Shown here: positions 11,401 through 22,859 of the stretch, in pieces
Layout: the number at the start of each line of letters is the position of its first letter
Numbering within the stretch: the first letter of the stretch is position 1
DNA from: Pegea sp. RAD2-039
Lineage: Eukaryota; Chordata; Thaliacea; Salpida; Salpidae
Assembly (NCBI GenBank): GCA_034620365.1
Contig: JAQGEQ010000201.1
Location: forward strand, 434,001-498,000
Reading direction: 5' to 3'
DNA length: 64,000 nt
The notes under the pieces: model-generated
Database searches by the model: none
Told to the model about the DNA's origin: nothing
The model's input: only the letters and a program-made list of their open reading frames with translations
Program-made: the position numbers and the translations under genes

Positions 11401-12636
11401 GCGCTTATATTCAATTTGGATTATCTCAAGAACTTTCTTAGATCGTAAATTATTAATTATTTTTCCTAGATCAGGTAAGCAATCATTTTGATCGAAATTC
11501 TTAGCTTGTATACTGGACATATTTGTTACTTTTTTTGAATTTTCCTCTTCGATTGCTTCATTACAAGGTTTATCTTGATCTTCAGCTTGTAGATTCTCAT
11601 CTTCAACTTTTTTAAATTCAGACTCGTCAATTATTAATGATTCAATCATATCATCTTCAATTTCATCTTCTTCAACCATTTTATCACCTTTTGAGTTCTG
11701 CAAGTCATCAGATAAAAATGATATTTTATCCGAGACTTCATCCTTCTTTTTTTCCTCTTTAATCACGATTTCTTCATTTTCAAAGCTCAAAGAGTTATGA
11801 GAAAAAACTGATTCTGTTTCAAAAGCTACATTAGTACTAATTTCATCTTTGATTGCTTCAGGTTTATCTTGATCTTCAGCCTGTAGATTCGTATCTTCAA
11901 CTTTTTCCAATTCAGATTCTTCAATTACTTTTAATCCAATCATACCATCTTCAATTATCATTTCTTCAACTATTTCATCAGTTTGTGAGTTCTGCAATTC
12001 ATCAGATAAAAGTAATGTCTCATCAAAAGTTTCATTCTTCGTTTTTCCATTCTCAATCACGATCCCTTTATCAGCTTTGTAATTTTTGGACGGACTCGAA
12101 GTATCTGGAAATATCGACTTACTTGATATCATACAATTGGTTGAACGTTGAATCTTTTTTATGGGATCGTTTCTCTTTGCTTTTTTTTTCGGCAAGTTTG
12201 GATCCAAAGATAAAGAATTCATTTGACCTGTCGGGAAGTCAAACTTCTCAAGATCTTCGTCAAATATTCTCTTACATAAATCCTTTTTATTTTTATACAT
12301 TTCTTTGTCATTCACGATATAATGAATAACCTTAGAAGTTGATTTCGTGAGAGTTATATGTAACCAATCTTCACCTAAGCTTGGACTGGATTTTATTTTA
12401 ATTTCTTCATTATTCAGCATATATACGCGGAAAAACCCAGAACTATCGAGGTTACATCTTTTATGCTTTTCATATCTTGTTGTAATACTCTCCAGAAGCT
12501 GATTCTCTTTCTTATTAGAAGCTGTTTTGCATATTTCTTGATCATTGTCTTTGGTTTTTGCTTTACCATTCGAGCATGATGCTTCACAATTTTGTGTTTT
12601 TCTTTTCAAATGTTTAATGTCCCTTTTTCTAGCCAT
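8440..12636 (-). CDS. Giant single-exon protein with six tandem MBD-like domains
   Basis: A 1398-residue protein in one exon. Six copies of a roughly 100-residue unit lie at residues about 47-140, 402-499, 700-800, 855-962, 987-1094 and 1283-1383 (genomic 12217-12498, 11140-11433, 10237-10539, 9751-10074, 9355-9678, 8488-8790). Each has a helix like YxEYKKxNxDxxxF, then WLHVSI, a loop such as RSSGKVKGVWDGYIF, then YRSKxEFxKDYPDxDLSxFxxxTGEFK. The second half matches the methyl-CpG-binding domain pattern (SGxxxGKxDVYYxSPxGKKFRSKxxLxxxxDLSxFDFRTGKM) in order and spacing. The arginine of FRSK is kept in units 2, 4, 5 and 6 (FYRKK, VYRNK, IYRSK, SYRSI) and replaced in 1 (YKNK) and 3 (YQSK). Linkers are acidic or Ser/Lys-rich and disordered-looking; the N-terminus is basic. 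No catalytic domain is visible. Inferred role: chromatin or DNA binding; whether methyl-CpG is read is unknown. The MBD assignment is by eye and could instead be a related SAND/TAM-like fold. Confidence 0.65.
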   Translation of the reverse strand: MARKRDIKHLKRKTQNCEASCSNGKAKTKDNDQEICKTASNKKENQLLESITTRYEKHKRCNLDSSGFFRVYMLNNEEIKIKSSPSLGEDWLHITLTKSTSKVIHYIVNDKEMYKNKKDLCKRIFDEDLEKFDFPTGQMNSLSLDPNLPKKKAKRNDPIKKIQRSTNCMISSKSIFPDTSSPSKNYKADKGIVIENGKTKNETFDETLLLSDELQNSQTDEIVEEMIIEDGMIGLKVIEESELEKVEDTNLQAEDQDKPEAIKDEISTNVAFETESVFSHNSLSFENEEIVIKEEKKKDEVSDKISFLSDDLQNSKGDKMVEEDEIEDDMIESLIIDESEFKKVEDENLQAEDQDKPCNEAIEEENSKKVTNMSSIQAKNFDQNDCLPDLGKIINNLRSKKVLEIIQIEYKRYKSSESNFNDFISFCKIKNNSVRCKEVVLNEVRFLHVAVKRSSGKVKGVWDGYLFNGSKFYRKKSQFVKDYTDKGLKNYCFNSGKFKTNLSKERQPRCVQKVSVATNETSPVHKPDSINTKKPSDRQSSSKDEIISNRRSSMTLRKKQFVDYSYPIEAKGLSADESDEVKSSSALDQNVTAESSIVKRILTPKLLEVSSVPDSQIQSCSAANEDVRNIKNSSNKVLPNNLFHFEVFQRPRKQANTELNKTGSSEKVRLTSTKVSNVKENDQNNDKATTLPTEDLLLGLNRYLSFARQSYREFKKVNRDWSEFFLILKEHRKEVKIKPLLDIGDEWMHLCIKSYQENLLLQMSSYIVGQNTCYQSKGEFEKDFPDTDLSNFALETGEFKEKCLPALNKRQRLLSESNPPQDFLGPKKARLDQTEDLIDILRSDTTKEQSAEENLIPFPGRQKLFELLIIMYNDYKKSNLDPNKFCYKSREQSDRWFFCRRVPQFGPDWLHVSLSGESDSSRTRRYGYIFKEGKVYRNKSEFKNDHPSLDLSNFVMDKGEFKEKRVFAPSGSITLGEKCQKIAEAELIPFPGRVVVCKVLAKMYSEYKKNNSDPSNFCFKSTEDSLKEFYCKTLPEIGRDWLHVSINRSSQKASRVRDGYIFNDKQIYRSKINFEKDYPNIDLSDLSMDTGEFKTNLSKERRPRCVQKVSVATNEASPVHKPDSINNKKPSDRQSSSKDEIISNRRSSMTLRKKQFVDYSYPIEAKGLSADESDEVKSSSALDQNVSTESSIVERILTPKLLEVSSVPDSQTQSCSGDRNQQNNSNETASNDSHVICKRKRVSNESNQTDKSKTRRLSSLEIKNDEINNESGNLPTEKYCFQLNVYWSLARRLYNEFKKTNADLSKFSINCKHNDKKLRIKSVVELGADCIHVSIQRSRGKTQGKWDSYIVTERASYRSIKEFNKEFPDKDLSSFVLKTGVFKKQSIGKTLKPLIKIL
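8989..9354 (-). repeat. Linker duplication, copy A (residues 1095-1216)
   Basis: This linker, which follows MBD-like unit 5, is nearly identical in DNA to 10774-11139, which follows unit 2. By eye there are about 8 substitutions over about 390 aligned bases and no gap. Both copies encode the same Ser-rich segment (NLSKERxPRCVQKVSVATNE at its start, KLLEVSSVPDSQ near its end). The flanking MBD-like units are far more diverged, so this part was copied or gene-converted recently. Confidence 0.9.
10774..11139 (-). repeat. Linker duplication, copy B (residues 500-621)
   Basis: Partner of 8989-9354. Each copy sits between a unit ending in a TGEFK/SGKFK motif and a unit that starts with an LPTE motif, so the larger block unit-linker-unit (2-L-3 and 5-L-6) appears to have been duplicated. 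Only the linker remains almost identical. Confidence 0.9.
11551..12015 (-). repeat. Older acidic tandem duplication in the same protein
   Basis: Residues about 208-262 and 306-362 both read SDELQNS or SDDLQNS, an acidic stretch with EDGMIGL or EDDMIES, then LQAEDQDKP. They are clearly homologous but well diverged, which marks an earlier duplication than the Ser-rich linker pair. The segments are Glu/Asp-rich, in contrast to the basic N-terminus. Confidence 0.75.
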
Positions 12637-15600
12637 GAGTTTGATTAATGTTAAAAATACAAAGTTAATCTAAAATTTGTGATAAAAACAAATTAGAATA
12701 TATTCACTAATTTTTTCTGGTTTATTGACATTTGATTTAAAATACATTTAAACATTTTTGCATTTATTGAAATAAAAAAAATTTTTTAGTTTTTTTCTAA
12801 CTTTATGACATAGAAGGAAAAACTTTCAACTCCCACAATATTTAATATATACAAATTAGTAACATAAAAATATCAATCCAAAACCTAATTTTAAACCTAA
12901 ATTTTATTATCAAACAGTAGAATAATGTTTAATTTTAATTAATTAACTTGATTGCTTCAATTACTAAAAAAATTTACAAAAATGTATTTTATTTTATGTA
13001 ACAATATACATATTGGAAGGCATAATTGTAATATATCACGAATTATATAGGAAATAAAATAATTAAATAACTTTTATAAACAAATGAAAACAATTTTTTG
13101 GGGTATTCAGAAAAAAACTTCTAATCTTTTCCCTATTAATTGAAAAATATAAATATAAGATTTATTGATGTAAAGATTTAAATATTTTTTCATTACATAA
13201 AAAACAATAATTGACTTTTAGTGTGAACATAAACATTTATATCCAAAACTAATGTTTAGAGATGAAATTAATGTATAAAAACAAAAGTTAATCAGTAATT
13301 TAACAGTTTTAAGTGATGTTTAATTAAATATAGTCAACCAGTAATATAGTTAACATAAATTAATTAAAGAAAAGTTAAAAACAATTTAAATGTTATTAAA
13401 ACATCTTTTGAAATAAAGAAAGTATTATATATTTTCTAAAAGAATATATTCATAATATCACATTTTTATATCTAATGTCAGTTTAATTGGTTCATTTAAA
13501 ATAATTTCTGTACAATAGATAAATCTAAGATTATGCCTAGAATAAAAAATAAGGATTTTACAATCAATTGAAGAGTTACAAAAGAAGATGATAAAAAAAT
13601 GGAGATATATAAGAAGGTATTATAGCAAGAAATGTTAAGTCATATATATAAAATCTGATATAAAACAAATACGATAAATTATTTATATTACAATAGATCA
13701 TTACTTTATTTTTTTTGAAAATTAGATTATTAAACTTATAGCAAAAACCAAAATCTTATTAACAACATTAATTCTACTAAATATTTAGATCTATATATCA
13801 ATGGTTATAATACATTTTGGGCATAAATTTATAAGCGAGTAACTAAATGAATACAAATAAATATTTTATCTATATAAGCACAACAACACCATTTACCAAA
13901 CTAAAGTCAAAATATCGAGAAAAAAATCAACTTTCTTAATTAAAAAAAAAAAAAACTGATGACTAACGATGCCTAAAGTGTTCAAATAAAGGGCCTAGAC
14001 GGGTGTTCGGTTGAAAAATGAAATAACAAGATATATCTGTTAGAACCATTTATGATAATAAATATAAAATGCAGACAAATATCAAATATTTTATAAATAA
14101 TTTCAACAAATGAACTCATTTTTACGCAATAAGATCAAATTTATACAACTATTAAAGAAAAGTATTTCTATATAGTCTCATTAGTTTTAAATCTAAATGA
14201 TTTATAAAAAAAAATTTCAGCGATATTCTTTATACAATAAAATTCTTAATAGAAAAGAATACTTTTACAATATCTCTTTTACAATACTATGATTCTGTGC
14301 AATTCTTCATTGTCATATGCTTTTTCGTTTACACGTCAAATAGATCTAATTTGTGAGAATGTGTTAGCGAGAGGTGCTCTTTTTAGGCACCCTCCTTCAC
14401 ATTTATTGTAATAAATAAATAAAATAAATAAAAATATTTTTCAAATTGTAGATTCAACTAATTTACTTGACTATAGTATCTTTTGCTCTTTAACGCCCTG
14501 CACAAATGCTATAGTTTATACCGGGTATAAAATGTTTACCAGAAAAATTACAGAAAATTTGTGGACTGACTTACTTTTTTCATAATTTCTATTTTATTGC
14601 ATAATGTAGTGAATCATCTGAATATATTTTAAATCATGTAAATTGACGATAGCAATGAAAATCAAATTAAAGGTGTTAAATTTTGAAGTTTTTTATTTAT
14701 TTGCAGTGCTTGTACATTAAGAAAATTTAGAACTATTTCTATTTACTAATTTTATTGATTTACTTTTTTCATTATATTTTTTTTTCATTTCAATAATATT
14801 GAAGAGTTGTATATAGCATAAATAAAAATGTAGGATTTTAAAATCTTGAAATTTTGTCCGGTAAAGTGTTATCAGTAAAAAAATCTTATTTCGTTGCTTT
14901 TAGCGGTAAAAAGCTATTAATAGCTCGCGTTGTTGGTACTTTTTAGTGTTGTAGATGTTTATCAATTCAGATTGATTCTATTTTAATTTTTTTAATTTGA
15001 ATATTTTATATTGTAAATATGTTAATTCTGATTAAAATTAATATAATTTATTATTTAAAAAAAAATAGATATAATTGTATGTTTATAAACTAAAAAAATA
15101 ATTTTGAATTGTAGTTTTTTGTCTGAATAACAAGTTATTAATCAAATCGAAAGATATTTTTATTTTCAAAAATATTTTGAGGTTTCTTAGTAAATTAATC
15201 GAACAATAATTTTATTTATAAAAATTTACAAAATATATTTTCTTGGGCTGAATAATTCTTTCAGTAAACATGATGTACATAAAATATTAAATATTCAAAT
15301 AAAATATCAAAATAATTTTTTTTTAAACTATGATAAATCATTTACTTAGAAATTATGATATTGAAAACTTGAAATTATAATTTTTCCTAACAAAATCAAA
15401 CTGCTAAATTGAATGTAAGTTATAAAAATCAATTATTTTAAAAAGTTAAAACTACTTACAAAATTTAGCAAAACTATTTTATGCTTATTTAATAATTTTT
15501 AAACATAACTTAGTTCTTCAGATTCCACTTTCATCAAAAGAGAATAAAGATTTTAGTTTTGTTAAATATGAAATTATTTGTAATTAACTATGCTATGGTA

Positions 15601-15907
15601 GTCTTTATATAAAACTTCATTTAAGTATTTACTCGGTTTTAAAACTAAACTTGTAAAACGAGCAAAACATTGTGTTAAAATATTTTAATTAATTTTGAAT
15701 ATAGCTGATCTGTTTATAACTGATAAAATCAATATTTAAAATTTCTAAATCATAGTTTGCTTTCAATTGAAAAAACTGAGGTTAACAATTCAAATATATT
15801 TTAAAAAGTAGTTGAAGCAAATTGAGTTTGTAAAAACACAAAACTAGAAAGAAAAGTTGAATTGTCAGCGATATAAAATACAATAAGATAAAAAAACAGT
15901 AAAAATT
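12637..15907. other. AT-rich intergenic region
   Basis: About 3.3 kb of very AT-rich sequence between the divergent 5' end of the MBD-like gene and the 3' end of CCDC66. I see no coding segment with recognisable motifs. The only structured item is the hairpin element at 14351-14425, listed separately, which has a counterpart at 38911-38980. Confidence 0.6.
14351..14425 (+). repeat. Conserved hairpin element, copy 1
   Basis: TTGTGAGAATGTGTTAGCGA is followed by the hairpin GGTGC-TCTTTTTAG-GCACC (stem arms 14373-14377 and 14387-14391), extended by GAG/CTC across one A-C mismatch, then by a TTTATT and AATAAATAAAT run. A second copy lies on the minus strand at 38911-38980. About 50 bases match with a few substitutions, most outside the GGTGC stem. 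It resembles the histone-type 3' stem-loop only superficially, since the stem and loop lengths differ. Function unknown: it could be the end of a small mobile element or a small RNA. Confidence 0.6.
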
Positions 15908-18900
15908 TCAATGACGTTTTTTCTGATCATCGGCAACTACTGTTGGGAAACTTGCAACTTCTCGCTGTTTCAGCAACAAGCCTTGCCTCAAAATTGAAAT
16001 TTCTTTTAAAATTTGGTCTTGACGTTGTTTTGCCACATCACTAACAACAGGCTTAAACTATAAAATAATTAACCAGCCTAAGTTTTAAGATGACTAGAAA
16101 AAAAAAACTAACTGCAGATGAAGTGGATATATTAGTAGCATCCAGTAAATACTTGTCACCTATAAATTGAAATTGATAAAAATTGTGAAAGAATTGCATG
16201 GTTGTATTTAAGACTTACTTTCAAGTGGTGTAGTTGGTTTGAAAACTACTTCTTCACTTCTCAGATATTCTACAAAGTCGCTAGTTTGAAACGGAACAGG
16301 AGAAACATTAGAATGTTTATCTCCAGCATATTTCGCTTCATATGTTGTGACAGACATCGGCCTACTTGAATTTATTTGTTTAATTATTTACAATTAAGTA
16401 AACAAACTAAAACCTGTGACCAGCTTGATCCAACTCATCATTCTTCAATCTCACATCTTCATTATGTTGGCGATGACGCAAAGCAGGAATCGGAGGTGAT
16501 CTTCTCCCTTCCAGCATTCTTTCCTGCTCATAGAATCTGGCCTCCTTGTTTGTTTGTGGTTTGCTGAAACATCAAAAGTTATTTGAAAGCAACAGTATCA
16601 AAATCTGACTTACGATTTCTTTGTAGATCTCATGGAGATATCTTTCTTGTTCAGTTTACTGATGAAATAATTCAATTTTTGTAAATAAAAAATTAATGAA
16701 AATGACACAAAAAAAATCAACAAAATTTCTACAAAACTTTCAACCATCATTTGACTTATACACATCTCACATATTCTTCTTCATAACACAATCAAGTCTG
16801 ATCCTTGATTAAAACTTACTTAAGTAGATCAGCGGATGGTTTAGAGATTTCATTTAGAGGTTTTTCTTCATTTTTTTCTTTGTTAAAAACTCGCTTTTCC
16901 CTCTTGTACATTCCCTTTACATACCTAAACGTATCATCATTTGACAACACCTCAAAGAAGTGAAACTAACAAATACTTTTGAGATGCAGACTTGTATTCT
17001 TTCTTATAACCACCAACCCCCCATTTCGGTCTTTCTTAGATGTTAGATGAGCTTTCCTCACAGTTTTTTGTCTCTCATACTTTTCATAAACATCTTCATT
17101 GTCCGATTGTTTTTGATTTTCCTGCAAACTGCAACACGATCAACTTAAAGACCAAGCATGTTGTCATGGCAACTTACATGAGTCTCGGCTTGCTTTGCCG
17201 TTTCATCTTCTGACTTTTTGGAAGAGGTAGGGGAATATACTCAGTATCAGCAGAAAACAAGGAGTCGTCATCTGGGAAGTGAGAGACTGGAAGATATTGC
17301 TTCATATCTGAAGAAAAGAATCACATAAAAAGAGACTTAAACAAGATCAATTTGACCTGTTTGAACAGAGATCTCTTTTGTGCCATTCAAACTGTTCGGT
17401 GATTGGTTAAGAGAGATTTCGAGTCGAATCGGGTTGTCAGGGTTAGTTGTTAGGGAGGTGAAGCGAGGTGTGTTCGAGATGACAGTAGTTTCCAACATAC
17501 GAGAAGGACTGGCAACTACGCAACAGATTTTAATGAAGCAAAATAAAAACAAACCAAATCTTACCGATCTCAGTTTTAACTGGAAGTTGGGAAGTAATAC
17601 GCGATTCAGAAGTTGGCATTTCTGTCACTAGAGGGTGCTGCTTTCTGCTAAGGAGTTAGTTTAAAAATCGAAGTAGAATTTGAATGATCTGACCGATTAG
17701 TTCGTTCTAATCTTGATGTATCATGACCCTTTCTTCGAAGTGCTTCGTGCTTCTTTTCATATTTCTCTCTCTCAGCTTCTACTTGTGCTTGTTGCATTTG
17801 TTGATACAAATCGCAAACTTGTTTCTGTCGCAACTCCTGGCGTCATCAACAGCGTCAATGACGTCACCACTTTAACTACGTCATCTCAAACCTCTTTTTC
17901 TTGCTGAGATAGCTTTTCTAACTCAGACTGCTTCTGCAAATTGATTCGATCTTTCCTCAATCTTCGATCTTCCTCTTCTTCTTCCTGTCTTCTCATCTCT
18001 TCTTCGCGCTCTTTCATTCGACGCTTTTCTTCCATTTGCTCTGCGATCGCTCTCTGTAAAGAAGAAATTGTTGGTTGGTTTCCGAAACCGATGGATTCTT
18101 CCTAGCAAGGTGCCTGGTAAGTGTCAGCGTAGAAATTTCATTTCCAAGTCACAATTTTCTTCTACAAATCTATAGAGCAAGTTAACAAGAAGCTTGCTTC
18201 GCAGACTTGCGATTGGTGGCTGAAGGTGCTGAAGAGGCGTTTCTACCACCAAGCTTTTCATCCAACAGACTTTCGCATCAAGTGATTTGATCTGAAACTA
18301 ACCCGATGTTCTTGCTGTTTCTGTCTTCTGATCCTCATCGCATCTTTTTCAGCGGGATCAAGTAATGAAGTCATTTTTCGAAGATGATTTACAGGACTGG
18401 TCGATCCGTGAATATTCTCATAATATTGATATTTATCTCTAAAGAATAAGATAAAGATGAAGATGAATGATTTGAGATCATCAGCTTACTTGTCAGGATC
18501 AACTTCATCTTTGATCTCAGAGTTGCTTCGAGGTGTTTGAGATCTGAAAAAGTCTCATTTGAATCTGAGATCGAATCATCAAATACTACCTGCTGGTTGG
18601 TTGAGGTTGCATCGTTTCAAAATGTCGGTTCCAGTCATCATCAACGCCCTGCACTTCTTCACTTTGCTTCTTTTTCATTTTCTGTTCCTTGATTTGTTTT
18701 TCTAAATCTCTTCTCCACCTGTAACAAGTAATTAGATGAATTTGAAGTAAGTCCTATAGATTCGCAACCAACTGTTCTTGATCTTGTCTTTTCTTTGCAC
18801 TAAATGCGTGGGTTCTTGGAGCGGACTCTCCAATCAAGAAAGAAGATCTGATTGCTGAAGGTAAATTCTCTTCTTTCCTCAGTTTATCATCTCTAATCTC

Positions 18901-20611
18901 ATCTAAACAACAAAAGTTTTGATGCAGATAACATAATAGTGAATTTTGAGAAAATTAAATAAAAAAATATAAAATGAATCAAATAAATAGATATCTGAAG
19001 CTTCTTTACACTTGTGACACTAAAAATGACGATAAATACCAAATATTGAAACAAAATATGATTTTTCGGCATGCTAATGTCACCCAAAAATTAGATAAAA
19101 AAAATGTTATGAAATTAGTTGAATCTATCAATAATAATTTGTTTCTTGAAATGCAAAAAAGTTTCATCAAAATAAAATAAACTAGAAAAACTGAAAGATT
19201 AGAATAAGAAAATTTACATTAGAGTAAATCATTTGAAAGTTTTTAAACAATTAAGTTAAAATTAAACCTGTTGTTGATGTTTCTAATTTTCCTATATTAT
19301 TTTCATTTTTGTTGGATACTTTATCACCAAAATAAAGATGATTTTCTGCTTTCAAATTTGATACTTTTGTGTCTTGTTTCGCCTAAGATAAAACAATTAA
19401 CAAATTATTATAGAAATTTTATGCTTGTATTTCACCTCCTTATTCTTCTTGACTTGATTTTTTAGATCTTCAATCCATTGTTTTCTTTCTCTTTCTAATC
19501 TTTCTTTCTCTTTTTCCCTAGACCCAAGACCAAGAAGTGTTCCAGAAAAAGTATAGACCTGTTCTGGCAATTTAACTTCTTCATCTTTAGTTTTTTCAAT
19601 ATTTTCTGCAAACCAAAAAGAAATTAAATTTATCAATTACCTTAAAAAATCAATTCTATTTATTCAACTCACTAGTTTTAATCTCTTCAGTATTCTCCTC
19701 TTCATTTTCTAAAAGTTTTAAAACTACAACTTCATCTGAAACATCTCCATCTTTATCACAACCAGCATCTTCTTTATCTTTATTTAGAGATGATGAACTC
19801 AATTCAGGCAAATCTTCTTGATTATTAGAGCTCAGTACATTTGAAATATCGATCTCCTGTTTAGTTTTCACCAGAGACAAGATCGTGTTGAGTTGATCTT
19901 GTGTCAATGTAATATATTTCGGATCAATTTGAATCTTTTGTTCTGAGTTAGGTCTTGAGACTTTAACCTTATTATTTGAATTATTATAATTAGCAGCAGT
20001 AATAGCTGGTGACTTTTTGCAAGTTTTTCTTGATTGAGGTTTTGAAATATTTTCTTTTAATCTATTCGAAACAGAGTTTCCAGGTAGTTTATTTTGAAAT
20101 TTTATGTCAAAGTTTTTTGAAGTTTTATCTTTTGAAACTTTTGAATTACTAACATTTTTCTTTATCAGATTTTGTGAAGACTTTTTTTTGCTATCTCCTT
20201 TATCATTTTTCATTAAATAAATGCCAGAAGTTGTTTTATTACCAACTGTAACTGTATGTAAAGTCAATCCATTTCTGAAATAAATAACTAATAATTAACT
20301 ATTAATAACAAATCACAATTATTATTACTAAAAAAAGTTACAAAATTTATTATTTATTTATTTGAAGAAGTTATTTTAATAGTAAAAAGAGAATTAAAAA
20401 ATAGTTTATGTTTATTTTAAACACAAATAAAATTATGTTATATGAAATTTATATATATTAAATTTTCATAAAATTATTTAGTACTTATTATTAAATAAGA
20501 AATTAGAAATATAACACTAAAAGTAAAAAACTAATTTTGAAATTGTTTATAACTATACTAACATAAGATTAAAAGTAATGTTGCAATGAAATATATTTAC
20601 CCAATTTCCAT
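15908..20611 (-). CDS. CCDC66: CCDC66, coiled-coil centrosome/cilium protein
   Basis: At least 18 exons. Exons built by phase: 20601-20611, 19673-20274, 19436-19605, 19268-19382, 18773-18902, 18590-18718, 18490-18543, 18303-18438, 17892-18053, 17694-17836, 17565-17644, 17357-17515, 17178-17307, then less certain ones to the stop at 15908. The 11-nt first exon plus exon 2 gives MEIGNGLTLHTVTVGNKTT, closely resembling the start of human CCDC66 (MNLGDGLKLETELLDGKTK). Other family marks: LTQDQLNTILSLVK; SGTLLGLGSREKEKERLERE; SSFLIGESAPRTHAFSAKKR; a long charged coiled coil (AIAEQMEEKRRMKEREEEMR); QQAQVEAEREKYEKKHEALR then RRKGHD; SPPIPALRHR; FVEYLRSEE; and the tail ILKEISILRQGLLLKQREVA. CCDC66 is a microtubule-binding centrosome, satellite and ciliary protein. 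The segment 16.0-17.15 kb is certain as to gene but not as to exact splice sites. Confidence 0.88.
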
Positions 20612-21500
20612 TCTTAATTGCTTCCAAAAATTGTAGATTTGAAATGAATTATACAATTATAAGATTTTATTATCAATTATTCTTGCATATTATCATACAC
20701 AGACAAACCTTGACAATTTATTCAACATACAAAAAACAGCCTTGATTTAAAAATAAAGTAAACCTTAAATCATAAAATTTGAAATTATTTTGAAACAAAA
20801 AAATTTAATATTTAAATTTGTTTCAAAACTATAAGTGAAGACAAGTTATTTTTATAAGTATGATGTAAATTTAAAGTTAAATATTTAGTAATAAACATCC
20901 AAAACCAGAAAAAAGACAGAAATCTCCAATAATGAATGTTGTTACCATGAAATTGTTATTTGTATAAAATGGAAATACTTAAAACATGAATATATAATAA
21001 CTTAAGATTACAGCTCTTCTAAAATTACAATCTAATATTTAATTTAAGTGAAAAAGGTTGTAATTAGGTTTGCTAATAACTTTTAATAGTAAAAAATTAA
21101 TCAAAACAAACAAAAACCAGAAGAATCGACAAATATCGTTAAAAGCTACTCTCTACTATTGGTTGGTATGGAAAACAGTTATTTTGGCTATGCTGGTAAA
21201 AATTGTAAATAAAAAATGGTAAAATTATTTTTATCTAATAAAATATTACAGTTAGAACAGAAATATTCAAAACACATTTGAAATTAAAGTTAATTTTTTT
21301 TACAGCTAAATTGGACTTAAATTTGTTCATCGTTATCGTTAAAAGCATTTTTAATCTAATTCAGTCTCTAATAAAGGTTAACCAAAAACTTTTGCATTAT
21401 CATGTTAGAACAACAGCATTTTCAGCATAAGCATCTAGCAACTAAAGCTTAATAAAAATTGTTCGACATCCAATTTCGAAGATATTTGCATAATACTAGT
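20612..21500. other. AT-rich upstream region of CCDC66
   Basis: Upstream of the tiny first coding exon of CCDC66. Highly AT-rich, with no coding segment or known element recognised. It presumably contains the CCDC66 promoter, but no clear core-promoter motif stands out. Confidence 0.5.
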
Positions 21501-21525
21501 ATAGAATCTTTTAATAAATGTCCTG

Positions 21526-22110
21526 ATGAGACAGAATCGATACTTGTACCCGGTACAAAAGTTTAAAAGAGATAAAATAATTTTCTCTTGGATTGAGCAA
21601 TTTCTCAAAGGTAAACAACCAGCCATCATCACTAACTCTGTTTCAAGTTTTCTTGGGGTCTTCATTGGTATTCTTATAGGTAGCATTGTTGGCCCTCTTC
21701 TGTTCAATGTTTGTATTAGTGATATTACAGACTGTTCTCCATCTCTAAATGTTTTTGGAAACTTAATAATCTTTGTGGATGATACTAAACTTTTTGTTAC
21801 TGACTCAATTGCTCTTCATTTTTTTAAAGTCTATTGACTTATGGCTTAAAACTAGGCAGCTACAGATAAATATTTCTCAAAAAATAAGCTCTAAGAATCT
21901 AACCCAAAGTCATGTAAAGTATATCTAAACAAGAATAAAATTTCCAAGTGTCTTGTCAAAGAAGACTTGAACATTTTCATCTCCCATGACTTGAAAAGAG
22001 CTTATCACGTAAACTAATCGCTTGAAATTAGTTCAGACACTTCATAACAAATTTTCAAATCTTTTAAGACCAAAAATATTTTAACAGCTTAAATTTTTAT
22101 ACAAAAAATC
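21526..22110 (+). mobile_element. Non-LTR retrotransposon reverse-transcriptase relic
   Basis: The open frame at 21526-21837 reads as the middle of a LINE-type reverse transcriptase: IIFSWIEQFLKGKQPAIITN, SVSSFLGVFIGILIGSIVGP, LLFNVCISDI, then VDDTKLF. In intact elements these are FLxxRxQxVxVN, the GVPQGSVLGPLLF motif and the FADDT catalytic box. Here GVPQGS has become GILIGS and FADD has become FVDD, so the enzyme is degenerate. Downstream, with stops, come SHDLKRAYHV and SFKTKNILT, matching the fragment at 200-560. A dead jockey/CR1-like copy, truncated at the 5' end. No poly(A) tail or target-site duplication was identified. Confidence 0.8.
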
Positions 22111-22859
22111 TGTAAAATACAAGTAAAAACGTAAATCGTCCAAAAAAGTATAGGACCATAATATTTGGATTACCACTCTTTTATAAAAATGAGTAATATT
22201 TCAAACCCATAGTTTGCAGAATCAATATGATAGCATTCTTTGATAGTTTATTTATTAATTTTGTGTTCTTATCAATTTAACTTGTTATTTATATATATTT
22301 GTCAATCTTTGAAGTCTAAAATTATAACTTTTGATTATAAATAGTTAACAAATTTTTTAAATCATTTACTTTCTTGCCAAGTTTTTCAAATTTTGTTAAC
22401 TTTGAAATAAAAATTGATGGCATAATATTCTTTCTCATTATCAAATTGTTAATTATACCTTGTCTATAGAATTTTGATTGAAATATTTTTATTATTTAGG
22501 TATAAAAATTATGATAATGTAAAAATTTGCTTATTAGTAAAAATTGTTGTTCATCTTAAATCTTTTTCTTATTCATTTACTTCTGAATAAACTTTTTACA
22601 TATTTTTATACTCTATTTTTATATTAAAAGTATGAAGTTGTTTAACCTTTAGTAGCAGATATTTGTATTGATAGTTAATGATTTTATTAACTTTCTGAAA
22701 ATTTATTTAAAAATTATTAGTATTAAAAGCCTGTTTAAAGTTTTTTATGTGAACTCATAACAATTTGTCTGAAATAGTTTTTAATTAATCAGAAACTTTC
22801 TATTAGGTTTATTTATTAAATTTTTTTATCTTTTTAAGGTGAAAAATTAAATTTTGATT
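22111..22859. other. AT-rich stretch upstream of MED22
   Basis: No gene or element recognised. TTTTTAAG at 22832-22839 shortly before the MED22 start could be a splice acceptor of an untranslated exon, but that is not testable here. Confidence 0.5.

Noticed and set aside
11853..12329. 158-residue plus-strand open frame opposite the MBD-like gene
   Set aside because: Shadow of the repetitive acidic coding sequence on the minus strand; its Leu/Gln/Ser text reflects antisense Glu/Asp codons.
17627..17641. CTCF-like CACTAGAGGGTGCTG
   Set aside because: It lies in a CCDC66 exon and one mismatch-rich copy is not informative.
18180..18300. Possible extra CCDC66 exon (LLDEKLGGRNASSAPSATNR)
   Set aside because: Neighbouring exons join in phase without it (QEHR then RAIAEQM, as in the family), and no acceptor gives this frame without a stop.
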